This document shows, piece after piece, positions 9,780 through 18,588 of a stretch of DNA of 64,000 nt. Made by a program: the position numbers and the translations under genes. The notes under the pieces were generated by a model. That model had not been told where the DNA came from and did not search any database. It worked only from the letters and a program-made list of their open reading frames with translations. How positions within the stretch are numbered: the first letter of the stretch is position 1; the number at the start of each line of letters is the position of its first letter. This DNA comes from G963674665 sp964609625 (GTDB lineage: Bacteria > Desulfobacterota > Desulfovibrionia > Desulfovibrionales > Desulfovibrionaceae): assembly GCA_964609625.1 (NCBI GenBank), contig CAZSRS010000007.1:1-64000 (forward strand), written 5' to 3'.

Positions 9780-10805
9780 ATGGAACGCATCCTGTTTCTT
9801 GCACATACTGAATCAGACGGCACCCTGCACAAGAGCGCCCTGGAGACCTTGAGCGCCGCGCTGGAGCTGGGGCAGGCCCTGGGCGCCGACGTGGCGGTAG
9901 GGCTGTTCGGCGAGGACGCGGACAAGGCCGCGCAGGGCATCGGCACGGCCAAGGCCACGGCCTGGTACGCGGTCAGCGGCAGCGAGTTCGCCCAGCCGCG
10001 CTATTCCACGGACGTCATCGCGGCCGCGGCCCTGATCCAGAAGGCCGAGGCCACCCTGGTGCTGGCGCCGGCCAGCCTGCGCCTCAGCCGCTGCATCGCC
10101 GGCGCCGCCCAACGCAGCGGGGGGCGCGTGGACACCAACCTCACCCGCATCGAGGCCAAGGACGGCAAACCCGTGGCCACCCGCTGGTACTACCGCCAGC
10201 GCATGGTGGGAACCCTGACCAGGGAGCAACGCCCCTGGGTCATGACCGTTTCGCCGGGGTGTTACGCCCCCTTCGCGGGGGGCGCCGCCGCCGTGACCGT
10301 CGAGCCCCTGGCCGTGGAGCTGCCCGAGTCCGCCAAACGCACCCAAGTGCACGGCATCCAGACCCCGGCCGTGGATGAGCAGACCATCCGCCCGGACGCG
10401 GCCGTGCTCCTGGTGGCCGGCGCGGGCTGGACCAAGAAGCAGGCCGACGGCGCGGTGCACGCGGCCGAGGCCTCCACCCTGATCCTCGGTTTCCTGAACA
10501 AGGCCCAGGCCTCCCTGGGCAGCAGCAAGTCCCTGGTGGATCAGGGCGCGGAGAGCGGGGCCGTGCTGCCCTTCCTCACGCACCTGCACCAGGTGGGGCA
10601 GACCGGCGCCACGCCGCGCCACCCCAAGGGCTTGGCCACCTGCTGCCACGGCGAGGAACCCCACGTGGTGGGCTGGCGCTTCGTCAACGAGCGCCGGGCC
10701 GTGAACCTGGACGCCGGCTGCGGCTGGGCCCAGGGCAAGGCCGACGTGCTCTACGTGGCCGACGCCTTCGCGGTGATGCAGAAGCTCAACGAACTGCTGG
10801 ACTGA
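9780..10805 (+). CDS. etfA: Electron transfer flavoprotein alpha subunit (divergent)
   Basis: A 341-residue ETF alpha-type protein. The C-terminal FAD domain keeps the LGSSKSLVDQG and HQVGQTG segments, but the classical GISGAIQH stretch reads instead GLATCCHGEEPHVVG. The later asparagine/aspartate loop is also unusual. It ends the four-gene acyl-CoA oxidation module and is followed 22 bases later by a strong terminator. Partner of the beta subunit just upstream. The unusual residues at the flavin site suggest a distinct ETF clade. Confidence 0.85.
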   Translation: MERILFLAHTESDGTLHKSALETLSAALELGQALGADVAVGLFGEDADKAAQGIGTAKATAWYAVSGSEFAQPRYSTDVIAAAALIQKAEATLVLAPASLRLSRCIAGAAQRSGGRVDTNLTRIEAKDGKPVATRWYYRQRMVGTLTREQRPWVMTVSPGCYAPFAGGAAAVTVEPLAVELPESAKRTQVHGIQTPAVDEQTIRPDAAVLLVAGAGWTKKQADGAVHAAEASTLILGFLNKAQASLGSSKSLVDQGAESGAVLPFLTHLHQVGQTGATPRHPKGLATCCHGEEPHVVGWRFVNERRAVNLDAGCGWAQGKADVLYVADAFAVMQKLNELLD

Positions 10806-10827
10806 TCCCGCGACAAGACCAACCCTC

Positions 10828-10869
10828 CCAGGGGAGCCTCCCGGCCGGGCGGCTCCCCTGGTGTTTTTT
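10828..10869 (+). terminator. Rho-independent terminator of the ETF module
   Basis: An 11-bp perfect stem, CCAGGGGAGCC (10828-10838) with GGCTCCCCTGG (10851-10861), is followed by a T-rich run to 10869. It overlaps the stop codon of the convergent gene. Confidence 0.93.
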
Positions 10870-12158
10870 CACCCCCGGGCCACGCGTACCTGGTTCCTGC
10901 CCAGTTCCTTTGCTTCGTAGAGCTTCGCGTCCGCGCAGCGCATCATGGCCTCCAGGTCGTCGTGGGGATGCATGCACAGGCCCACGCTCACGGTCACGTT
11001 GATCGAGTGCGTGCCTGCCTGGATGGGAGTGTCGGCGATGGTTTGCCGCAGCTCGTCGAAGACCTTTTCCGCTTTGTCATGCTCCATGTTCACGCAGATG
11101 ATGCAGAATTCCTCGCCACCGACACGCGCGACCACGTCGGTCTCCCGAAAGCGCTCCGCCATGGTTCCGGCCACGGAACGCAGGACCACGTCGCCCGTGT
11201 CGTGGCCGTAGGTGTCGTTGCAGTGCTTGAAGTGGTCGATGTCGAGCATGGCCAAGACCAGCCCGAGGCTCCCGCGTTGCTGGCCGGCAAATAACTTGCG
11301 ACCGTACTGGAAAAAGGAGCGGCGGTTGAAGAGCCCGGTGAGGAAGTCCCGCTCCGCCAATTCCCTGATGGTGGCGATGTACTCCGAGTTCTCGATGCAG
11401 TGGATGATGCGACAGTAGAACTCCTCGACGATGAACGGCTTGTGCATGTAGTCGTTGGCGCCGGCCTTGATGAAGTAGGCGGAGGCCGTGGCGCCGCCGC
11501 CCGTGGAAAAGCCGATGATGGGCAGCCGCGACCTGGACCACTGCCGCCGCAGTTGCTTGGTCAGGGTGATGCCGTCCATGTCTGGCAAGGTATAGTCGGT
11601 GATGAGCAGGTCGATGCGCCGCCCCTCTTCGAGAATGCGTATGGCCTCCTGTCCGTCGCCTGCTTCCAGTACGTTGAACCGCCAGACCTCCAGAAGGCGG
11701 CGCAACCGCCTCCTGCTTGCCATGGAGCCGCCCACCGCGAGTACGGTCAGGGCCCGGTTGCGATTGAGCCGCTTGACGAGGTCGATGACCTGCTGGACAT
11801 TGTCCAGGCTGTCCTTGAGCACGTAGTCCACGATCCGCTTGGACCACATGCGCTCCCGCAGGGTGTCCGAGACCTCGCTGGTGAACACGATGGCCGGGAT
11901 CCCCTTGCCCACCACGAGGTCCACCACTTCGCCGTGGGGCGCGTCCGGCAGGTTGAGGTCGAGCAGTGCCGCGAAGTAGTCCGCACCGTGTTTTCTCAGA
12001 TGACGTTCAATGTCGTTGTAGCTGGTGAACACCTCGGGCTCGGTGCCGAACTCCTTCCTCGCGGCGACAAGCAGCAACGAGGACATGATCCTGCTGTCCT
12101 CGACGACCAACAGCTTTCCGGGCAATTGTTCGCTGGACAGCGTCACTCTCTCGTCCAT
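10869..12158 (-). CDS. REC-REC-GGDEF response regulator (diguanylate cyclase)
   Basis: A 429-residue cytoplasmic regulator. The first receiver domain (residues 15-130) has the phospho-acceptor D67 in LLDLNLPD and lysine K115. The second (138-255) keeps D188 and K240, but its usual acidic pair after strand 1 is replaced by GG (LAVGGSM). The GGDEF domain (270-429) has GGEEF at 347-351 and an RxxD inhibitory site, RETD, five residues before it, so it should make c-di-GMP with product feedback. The start at 12158 has a strong AAGGGGG ribosome site; an upstream in-frame ATG does not. It lies 86 bases after vgrG. Confidence 0.93.
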   Translation of the reverse strand: MDERVTLSSEQLPGKLLVVEDSRIMSSLLLVAARKEFGTEPEVFTSYNDIERHLRKHGADYFAALLDLNLPDAPHGEVVDLVVGKGIPAIVFTSEVSDTLRERMWSKRIVDYVLKDSLDNVQQVIDLVKRLNRNRALTVLAVGGSMASRRRLRRLLEVWRFNVLEAGDGQEAIRILEEGRRIDLLITDYTLPDMDGITLTKQLRRQWSRSRLPIIGFSTGGGATASAYFIKAGANDYMHKPFIVEEFYCRIIHCIENSEYIATIRELAERDFLTGLFNRRSFFQYGRKLFAGQQRGSLGLVLAMLDIDHFKHCNDTYGHDTGDVVLRSVAGTMAERFRETDVVARVGGEEFCIICVNMEHDKAEKVFDELRQTIADTPIQAGTHSINVTVSVGLCMHPHDDLEAMMRCADAKLYEAKELGRNQVRVARG

Positions 12159-12244
12159 CGTCGTTTCCCCCTTCAACAGACAGTGCGGCAACGATCAAGA
12201 CTGCTGGTACTCGATCCATGCCTGATAGCTGTACTGAAAACAGT

Positions 12245-14488
12245 TCATAGAAATGTCTTTTCAACTATCTCCAGGCTTTCGCTCATCAACTTCATTTCGG
12301 CTTCGCACATGCGCATCTTGTTGCCCAGCATGGCCATGTCGTCCTCGACGATGTCCATCCGGTCGTCGATCATCTGTTCTGTCCGCAACATAATTTTTCG
12401 CTGCGTCATCACCATCTGCTCCTCCATGTCCATGAGCCTGTCCTCGTGCTCGATGAGGTCCTGTTTGGCGCGGAGCATGGAAATCCGCTCGTCGAGAAGT
12501 GTGTCTTCCACGTTGCCCAGCTTGGTCTTCAGGTCGTGCAGTTCGGTGTGGGAGTTATGGACGTGCAGGGAGCGTTCCCTGAGTTCGACGCAGTGGGGCC
12601 TGAATTCAGAGTGCACGGCAGCGTTGATTTCCCAGACACGGCCGATCTCGATCTCCAGCTTGAGACCGATCACCACGTCGACAATGCCGGCCACGGTGAT
12701 TTCCGCCAACCCTCCCAGGGTGATCTCGGTCTTGGCGCCGCCCACGGTCTTGTTGTCGAAGCCCAGGATGATGGTCTCCTCGCCGCCCTCCACGATCTTG
12801 GTGGAGTTGCCGCCCACCTCGATTTCCATGTGCTGGCCGATGGCGCCGTACCAGTCGCCCTCGGTGACGTAGCGGAAGCCGTCGGTGTTTTCCTCGGTCT
12901 CGTGCCAGCCTTCCTCCTCGTCTTCCGTGGTGGAGGGCGGGTCGTTGGGCGCGCCCATGCGCATCCAGGTATTGGCCGTGGGCGTCTGCAGGAGGAAGCG
13001 TTGGGAACCGGCCTTGTCCTCGATGTGCAGCTTGTTGCCCCCCGAAGTGGTGAGCTTGCACATGGTCTGCTCCGCGCTGGTGACCGGCGACGGCGTCATG
13101 GGATTGGGCACCGCGCCGGCGATGATGGGGCGGTCCGGGTCGCCGGCCTCGAAGGTCAGCAGCACCTCCGTGCCCTTGTGCAAGGGGAAGTGCATGCCGT
13201 GCCCCGCGCCGCCGTAAGGCTGCATCATGCGCAGCCAGCTCGACGCGCTGCCGTCCTTGCGACCCGAGAGGTCAAAGGGCAAGATGACCTTGTAGCGCCC
13301 CTGGTCGTCGAGTTCAGCGTACTGGCCGGAGCCCGCGGCATCGATCTTGGCCGTCAGGGTGCCGCTGATGCGTGGTTTTTCCCGCGAAGGCAGAGGGCGG
13401 AACTGCATGTCCGCGGGGATGGCCGTGAAGGTGTTCTCGTAGGCGGGCCCCTCTTCCACGAACCCCTGGAGCCGGCTTCGCAGGCCGGCCTCGAGAAAGG
13501 CGGCCTGGCTGCCCCTGTGCCGGCAGGAGACCACGAGATAGTCGCGGTTGAAATCCTCGCGGAAGTGGTTGGTCAGGGTGAAGATGAAGCCGCCGCGCAG
13601 GGCTCCGAGGGTGCTCTCGCCGTAAAAGCGCGTGCCCGCGGCCTTGTGGGCTTCGGAGCGGACCCTGGCCAGGCGCTTCCCCTCGCTCTGGTTCAGGATG
13701 TGCTCCCCGTAGTGATAGCTGGTACCGCGCCCCTGATCGCTGGTGTGCTGCGTGGCGGAGAGGTCCAGCTCGGGCTTGCGATAGTTGAAGTCCTTGAACA
13801 GCACAGCCTGGGGCGTGGGTTGGCGGTGGCAGACCAAACCGTGCAGGACCTCCCTGTCCGAAGCGTCCTGCATGCCCGACGGCGGCTGGTAGCGGACCTT
13901 CTTGTGCCGGCGCAGGTCCGGATGGGCCATGGCCGTGTCCGTGATCACCAGGGTGGTGTAGTCCTCGTGACGTTCGAAGTAGAAGTACATGCCCTCGCGC
14001 TCGAGCCAGCGCATGAAGAAGTCGAAGTGGCTCTCGTTGAACTGGCAGACCAGCTCGCGCGCGGGGTAGTCCTCGCGCAGCTTGAAGTGATAGTCGCGGG
14101 TCGTGAGGCCGCAGTCCTTGAGCACCTGCTCCAGGATCTGGGGCACGCTCTTGTCCAGGAAGACTTGGTTGTGCTCGGCCAGGGTCAGCCACCAGAGGCG
14201 GGGAGAGAGCACGACGCGGTAGAAGGCCAGTTCGTTGACAAAGTGCAGCTGTTCGAACTCGCTGACCGCGCCGTGCAATGGCAGGGTCTTGTCCGGAGCG
14301 TGGAGTACACAGTTGGCCGGAGATTCCAGAATCTCTCCGAAGTCGATGCCCTTCTCCCTGGAGCAGAGCAGCAGCTCCACGCGGAAGAGCTGATTCAGCC
14401 CCTCCTGGATGTCGAAGCTGATCACGCTGAAGGTGTCGCCGGGATAGGCCATGGAGATGAAGCTGAAGAGACGATCCTGGGGGTTCAT
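12245..14488 (-). CDS. vgrG: VgrG/TssI type VI secretion spike protein with coiled-coil tail
   Basis: A 747-residue VgrG. Residues 1-380 form the gp27-like base (FRVELLLCSREKGIDF, FFMRWLEREGMYFYFE), 385-465 the OB-fold with GTEVLLTFEAGDPDRPIIAGAVPN, and 480-635 the gp5-like beta-helix needle. Residues 640-747 are unusual: a Met/Glu/Asp-rich, strongly helical coiled coil. No recognised toxin domain is present. No other type VI secretion gene (tssB, tssC, hcp, clpV) is in the window, so this is an orphan vgrG whose apparatus must be encoded elsewhere. The tail may carry or dock an effector. Confidence 0.92.
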   Translation of the reverse strand: MNPQDRLFSFISMAYPGDTFSVISFDIQEGLNQLFRVELLLCSREKGIDFGEILESPANCVLHAPDKTLPLHGAVSEFEQLHFVNELAFYRVVLSPRLWWLTLAEHNQVFLDKSVPQILEQVLKDCGLTTRDYHFKLREDYPARELVCQFNESHFDFFMRWLEREGMYFYFERHEDYTTLVITDTAMAHPDLRRHKKVRYQPPSGMQDASDREVLHGLVCHRQPTPQAVLFKDFNYRKPELDLSATQHTSDQGRGTSYHYGEHILNQSEGKRLARVRSEAHKAAGTRFYGESTLGALRGGFIFTLTNHFREDFNRDYLVVSCRHRGSQAAFLEAGLRSRLQGFVEEGPAYENTFTAIPADMQFRPLPSREKPRISGTLTAKIDAAGSGQYAELDDQGRYKVILPFDLSGRKDGSASSWLRMMQPYGGAGHGMHFPLHKGTEVLLTFEAGDPDRPIIAGAVPNPMTPSPVTSAEQTMCKLTTSGGNKLHIEDKAGSQRFLLQTPTANTWMRMGAPNDPPSTTEDEEEGWHETEENTDGFRYVTEGDWYGAIGQHMEIEVGGNSTKIVEGGEETIILGFDNKTVGGAKTEITLGGLAEITVAGIVDVVIGLKLEIEIGRVWEINAAVHSEFRPHCVELRERSLHVHNSHTELHDLKTKLGNVEDTLLDERISMLRAKQDLIEHEDRLMDMEEQMVMTQRKIMLRTEQMIDDRMDIVEDDMAMLGNKMRMCEAEMKLMSESLEIVEKTFL

Positions 14489-14613
14489 GGCTGCCTCCGC
14501 ATGCTGGTATGCGAGAAGTGAAAGGAATACTCCAATGCTGCAACCTAGAATTGCGGCACTGCAAAGTCAATGAGATACGGAAGAATCACGGACGGATGGG
14601 CGTCGACAACCCT

Positions 14614-16050
14614 TCACAGGCAGAGGTAGAGCACGCCCCGCACGTCGCCGCCCAGGTCCTTGGGGCGGGAGCGTTCATCAGGCGAGCGCCCCTGCATCAA
14701 CAGGCCGGTGCTGCCGGGAAAATCGATGCCCGCCTCGCGACCCTTGCGGTCGCTGACCAAGGTCGTGGGCGCGAAATTGCGGCGCAGGTATGCGTAGGGG
14801 CCGTCACGCTCCCCGATCCAGTTGGTGGCCACCAGCAGGAGCTTCACGGTCTGGGCCGCGTAGGCCTGGTAGGGAGCTGGATACACCAGGTCGTGGCAGA
14901 TCACGGCGCCCAGGTCTCCGCAAGGCAGGCTGAGCACCGGATAGTCTCCATGGCCCGGAGCCGCCCAGTCATGGTCGCTGCCGTAGAGGTGGTTCTTGCG
15001 GTAGGTGTAGGCCACGCTGCCGCCGTCCTCGGGCGTGAAAACCTGGAAGGCGTTGTACCAGGTGCCGTTGTCCTCGATAGGCAGCCCAAGTGCCACGCGG
15101 CTGCCCGTGTTCGCTGCCAGGTCGGCCAGGCGGCTTTGCGGCAGGGGGGTGGTCAGCTCGGGATTGCGCTCCAGCAGCGCCTCCTGGGACGCGTGGACAA
15201 AGCCCGTGAGCGCCATCTCCGGGAAGAGGTGGAAGTCCACGCCGTGGGTGTCGGCCATGCGGCTGACCATGTTCTCTATCCTGGCCAAATTGGCCGGGAC
15301 GTCGTCCTCCAGGGGCTCGAACTCGTAGACGCCGAAGAGGGTGGCCCGGTGCTCCAGGGTCTCCAGTATCAGCTCCAGGGCGCGCAGCAGACCAGGCGCT
15401 CCGGGGCGATCCTCCAGGGGCATCTGGGGCACGTGGATGAATCCCGCGCGCATCTCCGGCCTGGAGGCGGCATGAGACAACAAGCGGTAGAAAATGTGGT
15501 TGCAGAGGTAGCCCCCGGCGTTGTCCGAGAATGTGACCCCGAAACCGCCCCCTTGCAATGCCTGGCGCAGGGCGTCCAGGGGCAGGCCCGAGGGCAAGGT
15601 CGCTGGTCCATTGGGAAGGATTGCGCCTTTTCGGGAGCGACCCAGGTTGTCAAACAGGCCGGAGTCGAGGTTGCGGGCCGTGGTCTCCAGCCGCAGGCCA
15701 GAGGCATGGGCCCCCAGACCGAAGGCCAGCACCACATGGGGGCGGAAGTCCTCGATCTCACCCAGCAGCCGGGGCCAGGCGCCATCGTAGGTCACGGGCA
15801 GGACCACGCCGCGTAGCTGGATTCGTTGCCGCAACTCAGGTGAAATGGAGTCAAGGCTTTCTGCCAGGGCCTGGGTGGGATTGTGCTTCAGCCCACCAAA
15901 GGGTTCGAACCCAGAGACCAGCACGCGCAAGGGGTGCGGCGCGGCCTGCACGCTCCGCCCCAAGGGGCAGAGCAGCAGGCAGAACCAGACAACGGCCAGG
16001 AACGAAAGCCGGAACGCCCCCAAGGCCGAGGCAAGGGCGCCGTGCGTCAC
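14614..16050 (-). CDS. Secreted pyroglutamyl peptidase-nitrilase family fusion
   Basis: A 478-residue exported two-domain enzyme. A signal peptide ends near SVQA/APHP (residue 36). Residues 41-240 are a pyroglutamyl peptidase I (peptidase C15): VLVSGFEPFGG opens the domain and the triad is E122 in RLETTARN, C183 in AGGYLCNHIFY and H206 in GFIHVPQMP. Residues 250-478 are a carbon-nitrogen hydrolase with E278 in LFPEMALTGF, K352 in YRKNHLYG and C385 in VICHDLVYP. Both active sites look complete. It may remove N-terminal pyroglutamate and then hydrolyse an amide. It forms an operon with the small secreted gene 3 bases upstream. Confidence 0.88.
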   Translation of the reverse strand: MTHGALASALGAFRLSFLAVVWFCLLLCPLGRSVQAAPHPLRVLVSGFEPFGGLKHNPTQALAESLDSISPELRQRIQLRGVVLPVTYDGAWPRLLGEIEDFRPHVVLAFGLGAHASGLRLETTARNLDSGLFDNLGRSRKGAILPNGPATLPSGLPLDALRQALQGGGFGVTFSDNAGGYLCNHIFYRLLSHAASRPEMRAGFIHVPQMPLEDRPGAPGLLRALELILETLEHRATLFGVYEFEPLEDDVPANLARIENMVSRMADTHGVDFHLFPEMALTGFVHASQEALLERNPELTTPLPQSRLADLAANTGSRVALGLPIEDNGTWYNAFQVFTPEDGGSVAYTYRKNHLYGSDHDWAAPGHGDYPVLSLPCGDLGAVICHDLVYPAPYQAYAAQTVKLLLVATNWIGERDGPYAYLRRNFAPTTLVSDRKGREAGIDFPGSTGLLMQGRSPDERSRPKDLGGDVRGVLYLCL

Positions 16051-16053
16051 GGC

Positions 16054-16485
16054 CTATTCCCGGTCGAGCCGGAAGGTGCCCGAGGCGTTGCCCAGCTGCC
16101 AGGTGCCCTGGATGGTGGCGCCACTGTTTTTGAGGGTGCCGTGGTAGCTCACGCCGTGCCCCACGTTTGCCGTGCCGTCGTAAACCTTGATAAAGGACAG
16201 GGTGCCGTTGGGGTGGGTCTGGCCTTGGAAGTTGGCATAGAGGAAACGGGCGTTGCCCTTGCCGAAGGTGTTGGGCTCGGTGATGCGTCCGGCAAAATAT
16301 GCGCCGGGTTGCAAGACCTCGAAGGTGAAGTTGACCGGTGGGCGGCCGTCACGATAGGCATAGGTGCCTGACCAGCGACCGAACAATTCGAAGGCCTGGG
16401 CCGGCAGGCAGAAGACCGCCACCAGCAGCAAGGCGGTGGCGAGGCAGAAGAACAGTGAACGGATACGGTGTGGCGAAGTGTTCAT
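16054..16485 (-). CDS. Small secreted protein of unknown function
   Basis: A 143-residue protein with a clear signal peptide (cut near PAQA/FELF). The mature part is beta-rich and contains GRWSGTYAY, GRITEPNTFG and a C-terminal ASGTFRLDRE, a pattern like small beta-barrel or lipocalin-like exported proteins. No family is recognised. Its stop lies 3 bases before the start of the peptidase-nitrilase fusion, so the two are probably co-transcribed and both act in the periplasm. Confidence 0.8.
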   Translation of the reverse strand: MNTSPHRIRSLFFCLATALLLVAVFCLPAQAFELFGRWSGTYAYRDGRPPVNFTFEVLQPGAYFAGRITEPNTFGKGNARFLYANFQGQTHPNGTLSFIKVYDGTANVGHGVSYHGTLKNSGATIQGTWQLGNASGTFRLDRE

Positions 16486-16679
16486 GCCTGGCTCCTTCGT
16501 GTAGGGGGGGGAAAAGCCTATGGTGCGTCAGTTGTAGCAAGCACGGCGGGATTGCGTCAAACAATGATTACGCCGCACACGACGAGAGCAATTTTTTGCA
16601 ATACCTCTTCGATGGAGTCAGGTATCCGATAGTAGTCAGGGGTCCCGGACAAGGGGCCCGCACTCAGGATTGAATACCC

Positions 16680-17504
16680 ATGCGCCCCTCCCATGATGTC
16701 AGCTTCGCGCGCGATCCAGACCTGCCCGGACTGGAGAGCTGTCAGGTGCGCGACAGCACCCACGCCTTCCCGGACCACTTCCATGAGAACATCTACGCCA
16801 TCGGGGTCATGGAAGCAGGGGGCAGCTATTGCCTGGGGCTGGGCAAGGACGAGGCCTTTGTCTCGCCCGGCCAGCTGGCCCTGATCAACCCGGGCATGGT
16901 GCATTCCGGCGTGCCCCGGCCCGGCATGTCCAACACCTACCGCATGGTCTACCTGGGCCTGGAGGCCATGGCCGGCCTGGCCGGCGAACTCAGGGAGCGC
17001 GACGGCTTCTTCCCCGAGTTCGAGCCGCTCATCGTGCCGGACCCCCGATCCTGGGGACTGATGCACTGCCTGAGCCGGCTGATCATCGACGGCGGCATGC
17101 CCTTGGAAAAGGAAGGGCTGCTGACCGCCACGGTCTCCAGGCTGCTGGAGCGCCAGGCCGGTGTGAAGCCGACGGTGCGCGTCGTGGGCAAGGAACCCGG
17201 AGCCGTGGGGCGCGCACGTGAACTCCTGGCTACGAACCTGGCGGACAAGATCGGCCTGGACCAAGTAGCCATGGAGGTGGGACTGTCGCGTTACCACTTC
17301 CTGCGCGTGTTCAAGCGCCAGACCGGAATCTCGCCCCACGCCTACAGGATGCAGCGGCGCATCGAGGCCGCCCGCGGCCTGCTCAAGGCCGGCCTGCCCA
17401 TTGTCCGCGTGGCCCAGGAGACAGGATTCAACGACCAGAGCCACTTCACCCACGTCTTCCGCAAGATGACAGGACTGACCCCCATGCAGTACCTGGCGCG
17501 CTGA
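16680..17504 (+). CDS. AraC family transcriptional regulator
   Basis: A 274-residue regulator. Residues 1-150 form a cupin-type sensing domain (FPDHFHENIYAIGVMEAGG, VSPGQLALINPGMVHSG). Residues 170-274 hold the two AraC helix-turn-helix motifs (LDQVAMEVGLSRYHFLRVFKRQTG and VAQETGFNDQSHFTHVFRKMTG). The ligand is unknown. The downstream EamA exporter on the same strand is a likely target; AraC/EamA pairs are common in bacteria. Confidence 0.95.
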   Translation: MRPSHDVSFARDPDLPGLESCQVRDSTHAFPDHFHENIYAIGVMEAGGSYCLGLGKDEAFVSPGQLALINPGMVHSGVPRPGMSNTYRMVYLGLEAMAGLAGELRERDGFFPEFEPLIVPDPRSWGLMHCLSRLIIDGGMPLEKEGLLTATVSRLLERQAGVKPTVRVVGKEPGAVGRARELLATNLADKIGLDQVAMEVGLSRYHFLRVFKRQTGISPHAYRMQRRIEAARGLLKAGLPIVRVAQETGFNDQSHFTHVFRKMTGLTPMQYLAR

Positions 17505-17600
17505 AGCACCTTTTTCCAATACCCGCGCGCCGGAAACGGGCATGGTTTCGTCCATGCGGGCCAAGGCGCCCCTGTCATGTGTTTGAAAAGGAGACCGATA

Positions 17601-18527
17601 ATGCAAGGAGCAAGCGAGGTGCTGCACACGGCGGACGTCGCGGTCGCAAGCACTCGGGACAGCCGGAACCTGCTGCCCTTCCTGGCCATCATGGCCGCCG
17701 TATTGTTATGGGGTGGGTCCTTCGTGGCCATGCGCGTGGCGGTGGCAGCGTTGCCGCCCATGACGGTGATGTGGCTGCGCATGGTCATCGCCCTGCTGGT
17801 GATCGCGCCGCTGATGCCCAAGCTGGCCAGGGCGCGCTATCACAAGGGCGACTGGCGGATGCTGCTGCCCATGGTGCTCTTGCAGCCCTGCCTCTATTTC
17901 CTGCTGGAGTCCAACGCCCTGACCCTGACCACCTCTTCCCAGGCCGGGGTGGTCTCCGCGTCCGTGCCCCTCATGGTGGCGCTGGGCGCCTGGCTGTTCC
18001 TCGGAGAGCGTGTGGGGCGCTCGGCGGTCCTGGGCCTGCTGCTGTCCATGGCCGGGGTGGCGGTGCTTTCTCTTGGGGGGGGCGATGACGGCCAGGCCAC
18101 GGCCCCGCTGCTGGGCAACTTCATGGAACTGGGCGCCATGGCCTGCGCGGCCGGCAACCTGTTGCTGGTGAAACGCCTGTGCACGCGTTACGGCCCCTGG
18201 AGTTTGACGGCGCTGCAAGTGGTGGCCGGGAGCCTGTTCTTCCTGCCCGGCGCCTGGGCCCTGTGGCAGGACCCCGCGCCCCTGTTGGAGTCGCGGCTGC
18301 TGATCTCCATCCTCTTCCTGGGCTCCTTCGTGACCCTGGGGGCCTTCGGGCTCTACAACTGGGGCATGAGCCGCGTTGCCGCGAGCCGCGCCGCCGCGGG
18401 CATCAACATGGTGCCGGTGGTGGCGGTGCTGCTGGGCTGGCTGTTGCTGGGCGAGTCACTGACGCCCGTGCAGTTGGGCGGCGCCGGCGCCGTGCTCCTG
18501 GGTGTCTGGTGGAGCCAGTGGCGGTAG
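17601..18527 (+). CDS. EamA/DMT superfamily transporter
   Basis: A 308-residue inner-membrane protein with about ten helices made of two EamA repeats; WGGSFVAMRVAV is the usual first-helix signature. The start at 17601 follows AAGGAG at a good distance and is preferred over an upstream in-frame ATG. Members export small metabolites such as amino acids or nucleosides; the substrate is unknown. The AraC regulator lies 96 bases upstream and may control it. Confidence 0.93.
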   Translation: MQGASEVLHTADVAVASTRDSRNLLPFLAIMAAVLLWGGSFVAMRVAVAALPPMTVMWLRMVIALLVIAPLMPKLARARYHKGDWRMLLPMVLLQPCLYFLLESNALTLTTSSQAGVVSASVPLMVALGAWLFLGERVGRSAVLGLLLSMAGVAVLSLGGGDDGQATAPLLGNFMELGAMACAAGNLLLVKRLCTRYGPWSLTALQVVAGSLFFLPGAWALWQDPAPLLESRLLISILFLGSFVTLGAFGLYNWGMSRVAASRAAAGINMVPVVAVLLGWLLLGESLTPVQLGGAGAVLLGVWWSQWR

Positions 18528-18588
18528 GCGCGCGACATACGCAGGCACGGGGGCGATACGCCCCGCAGTCGTCCTATTGACGTGAGCG

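Noticed and set aside
12446..14521. A 691-codon plus-strand open frame opposite vgrG
   Set aside because: It is the mirror of a well-supported VgrG gene in GC-rich DNA and shows no domain or ribosome site.
12245..16050. A type VI secretion cluster
   Set aside because: Only vgrG is present; no sheath, baseplate, hcp or ATPase gene lies in the window.
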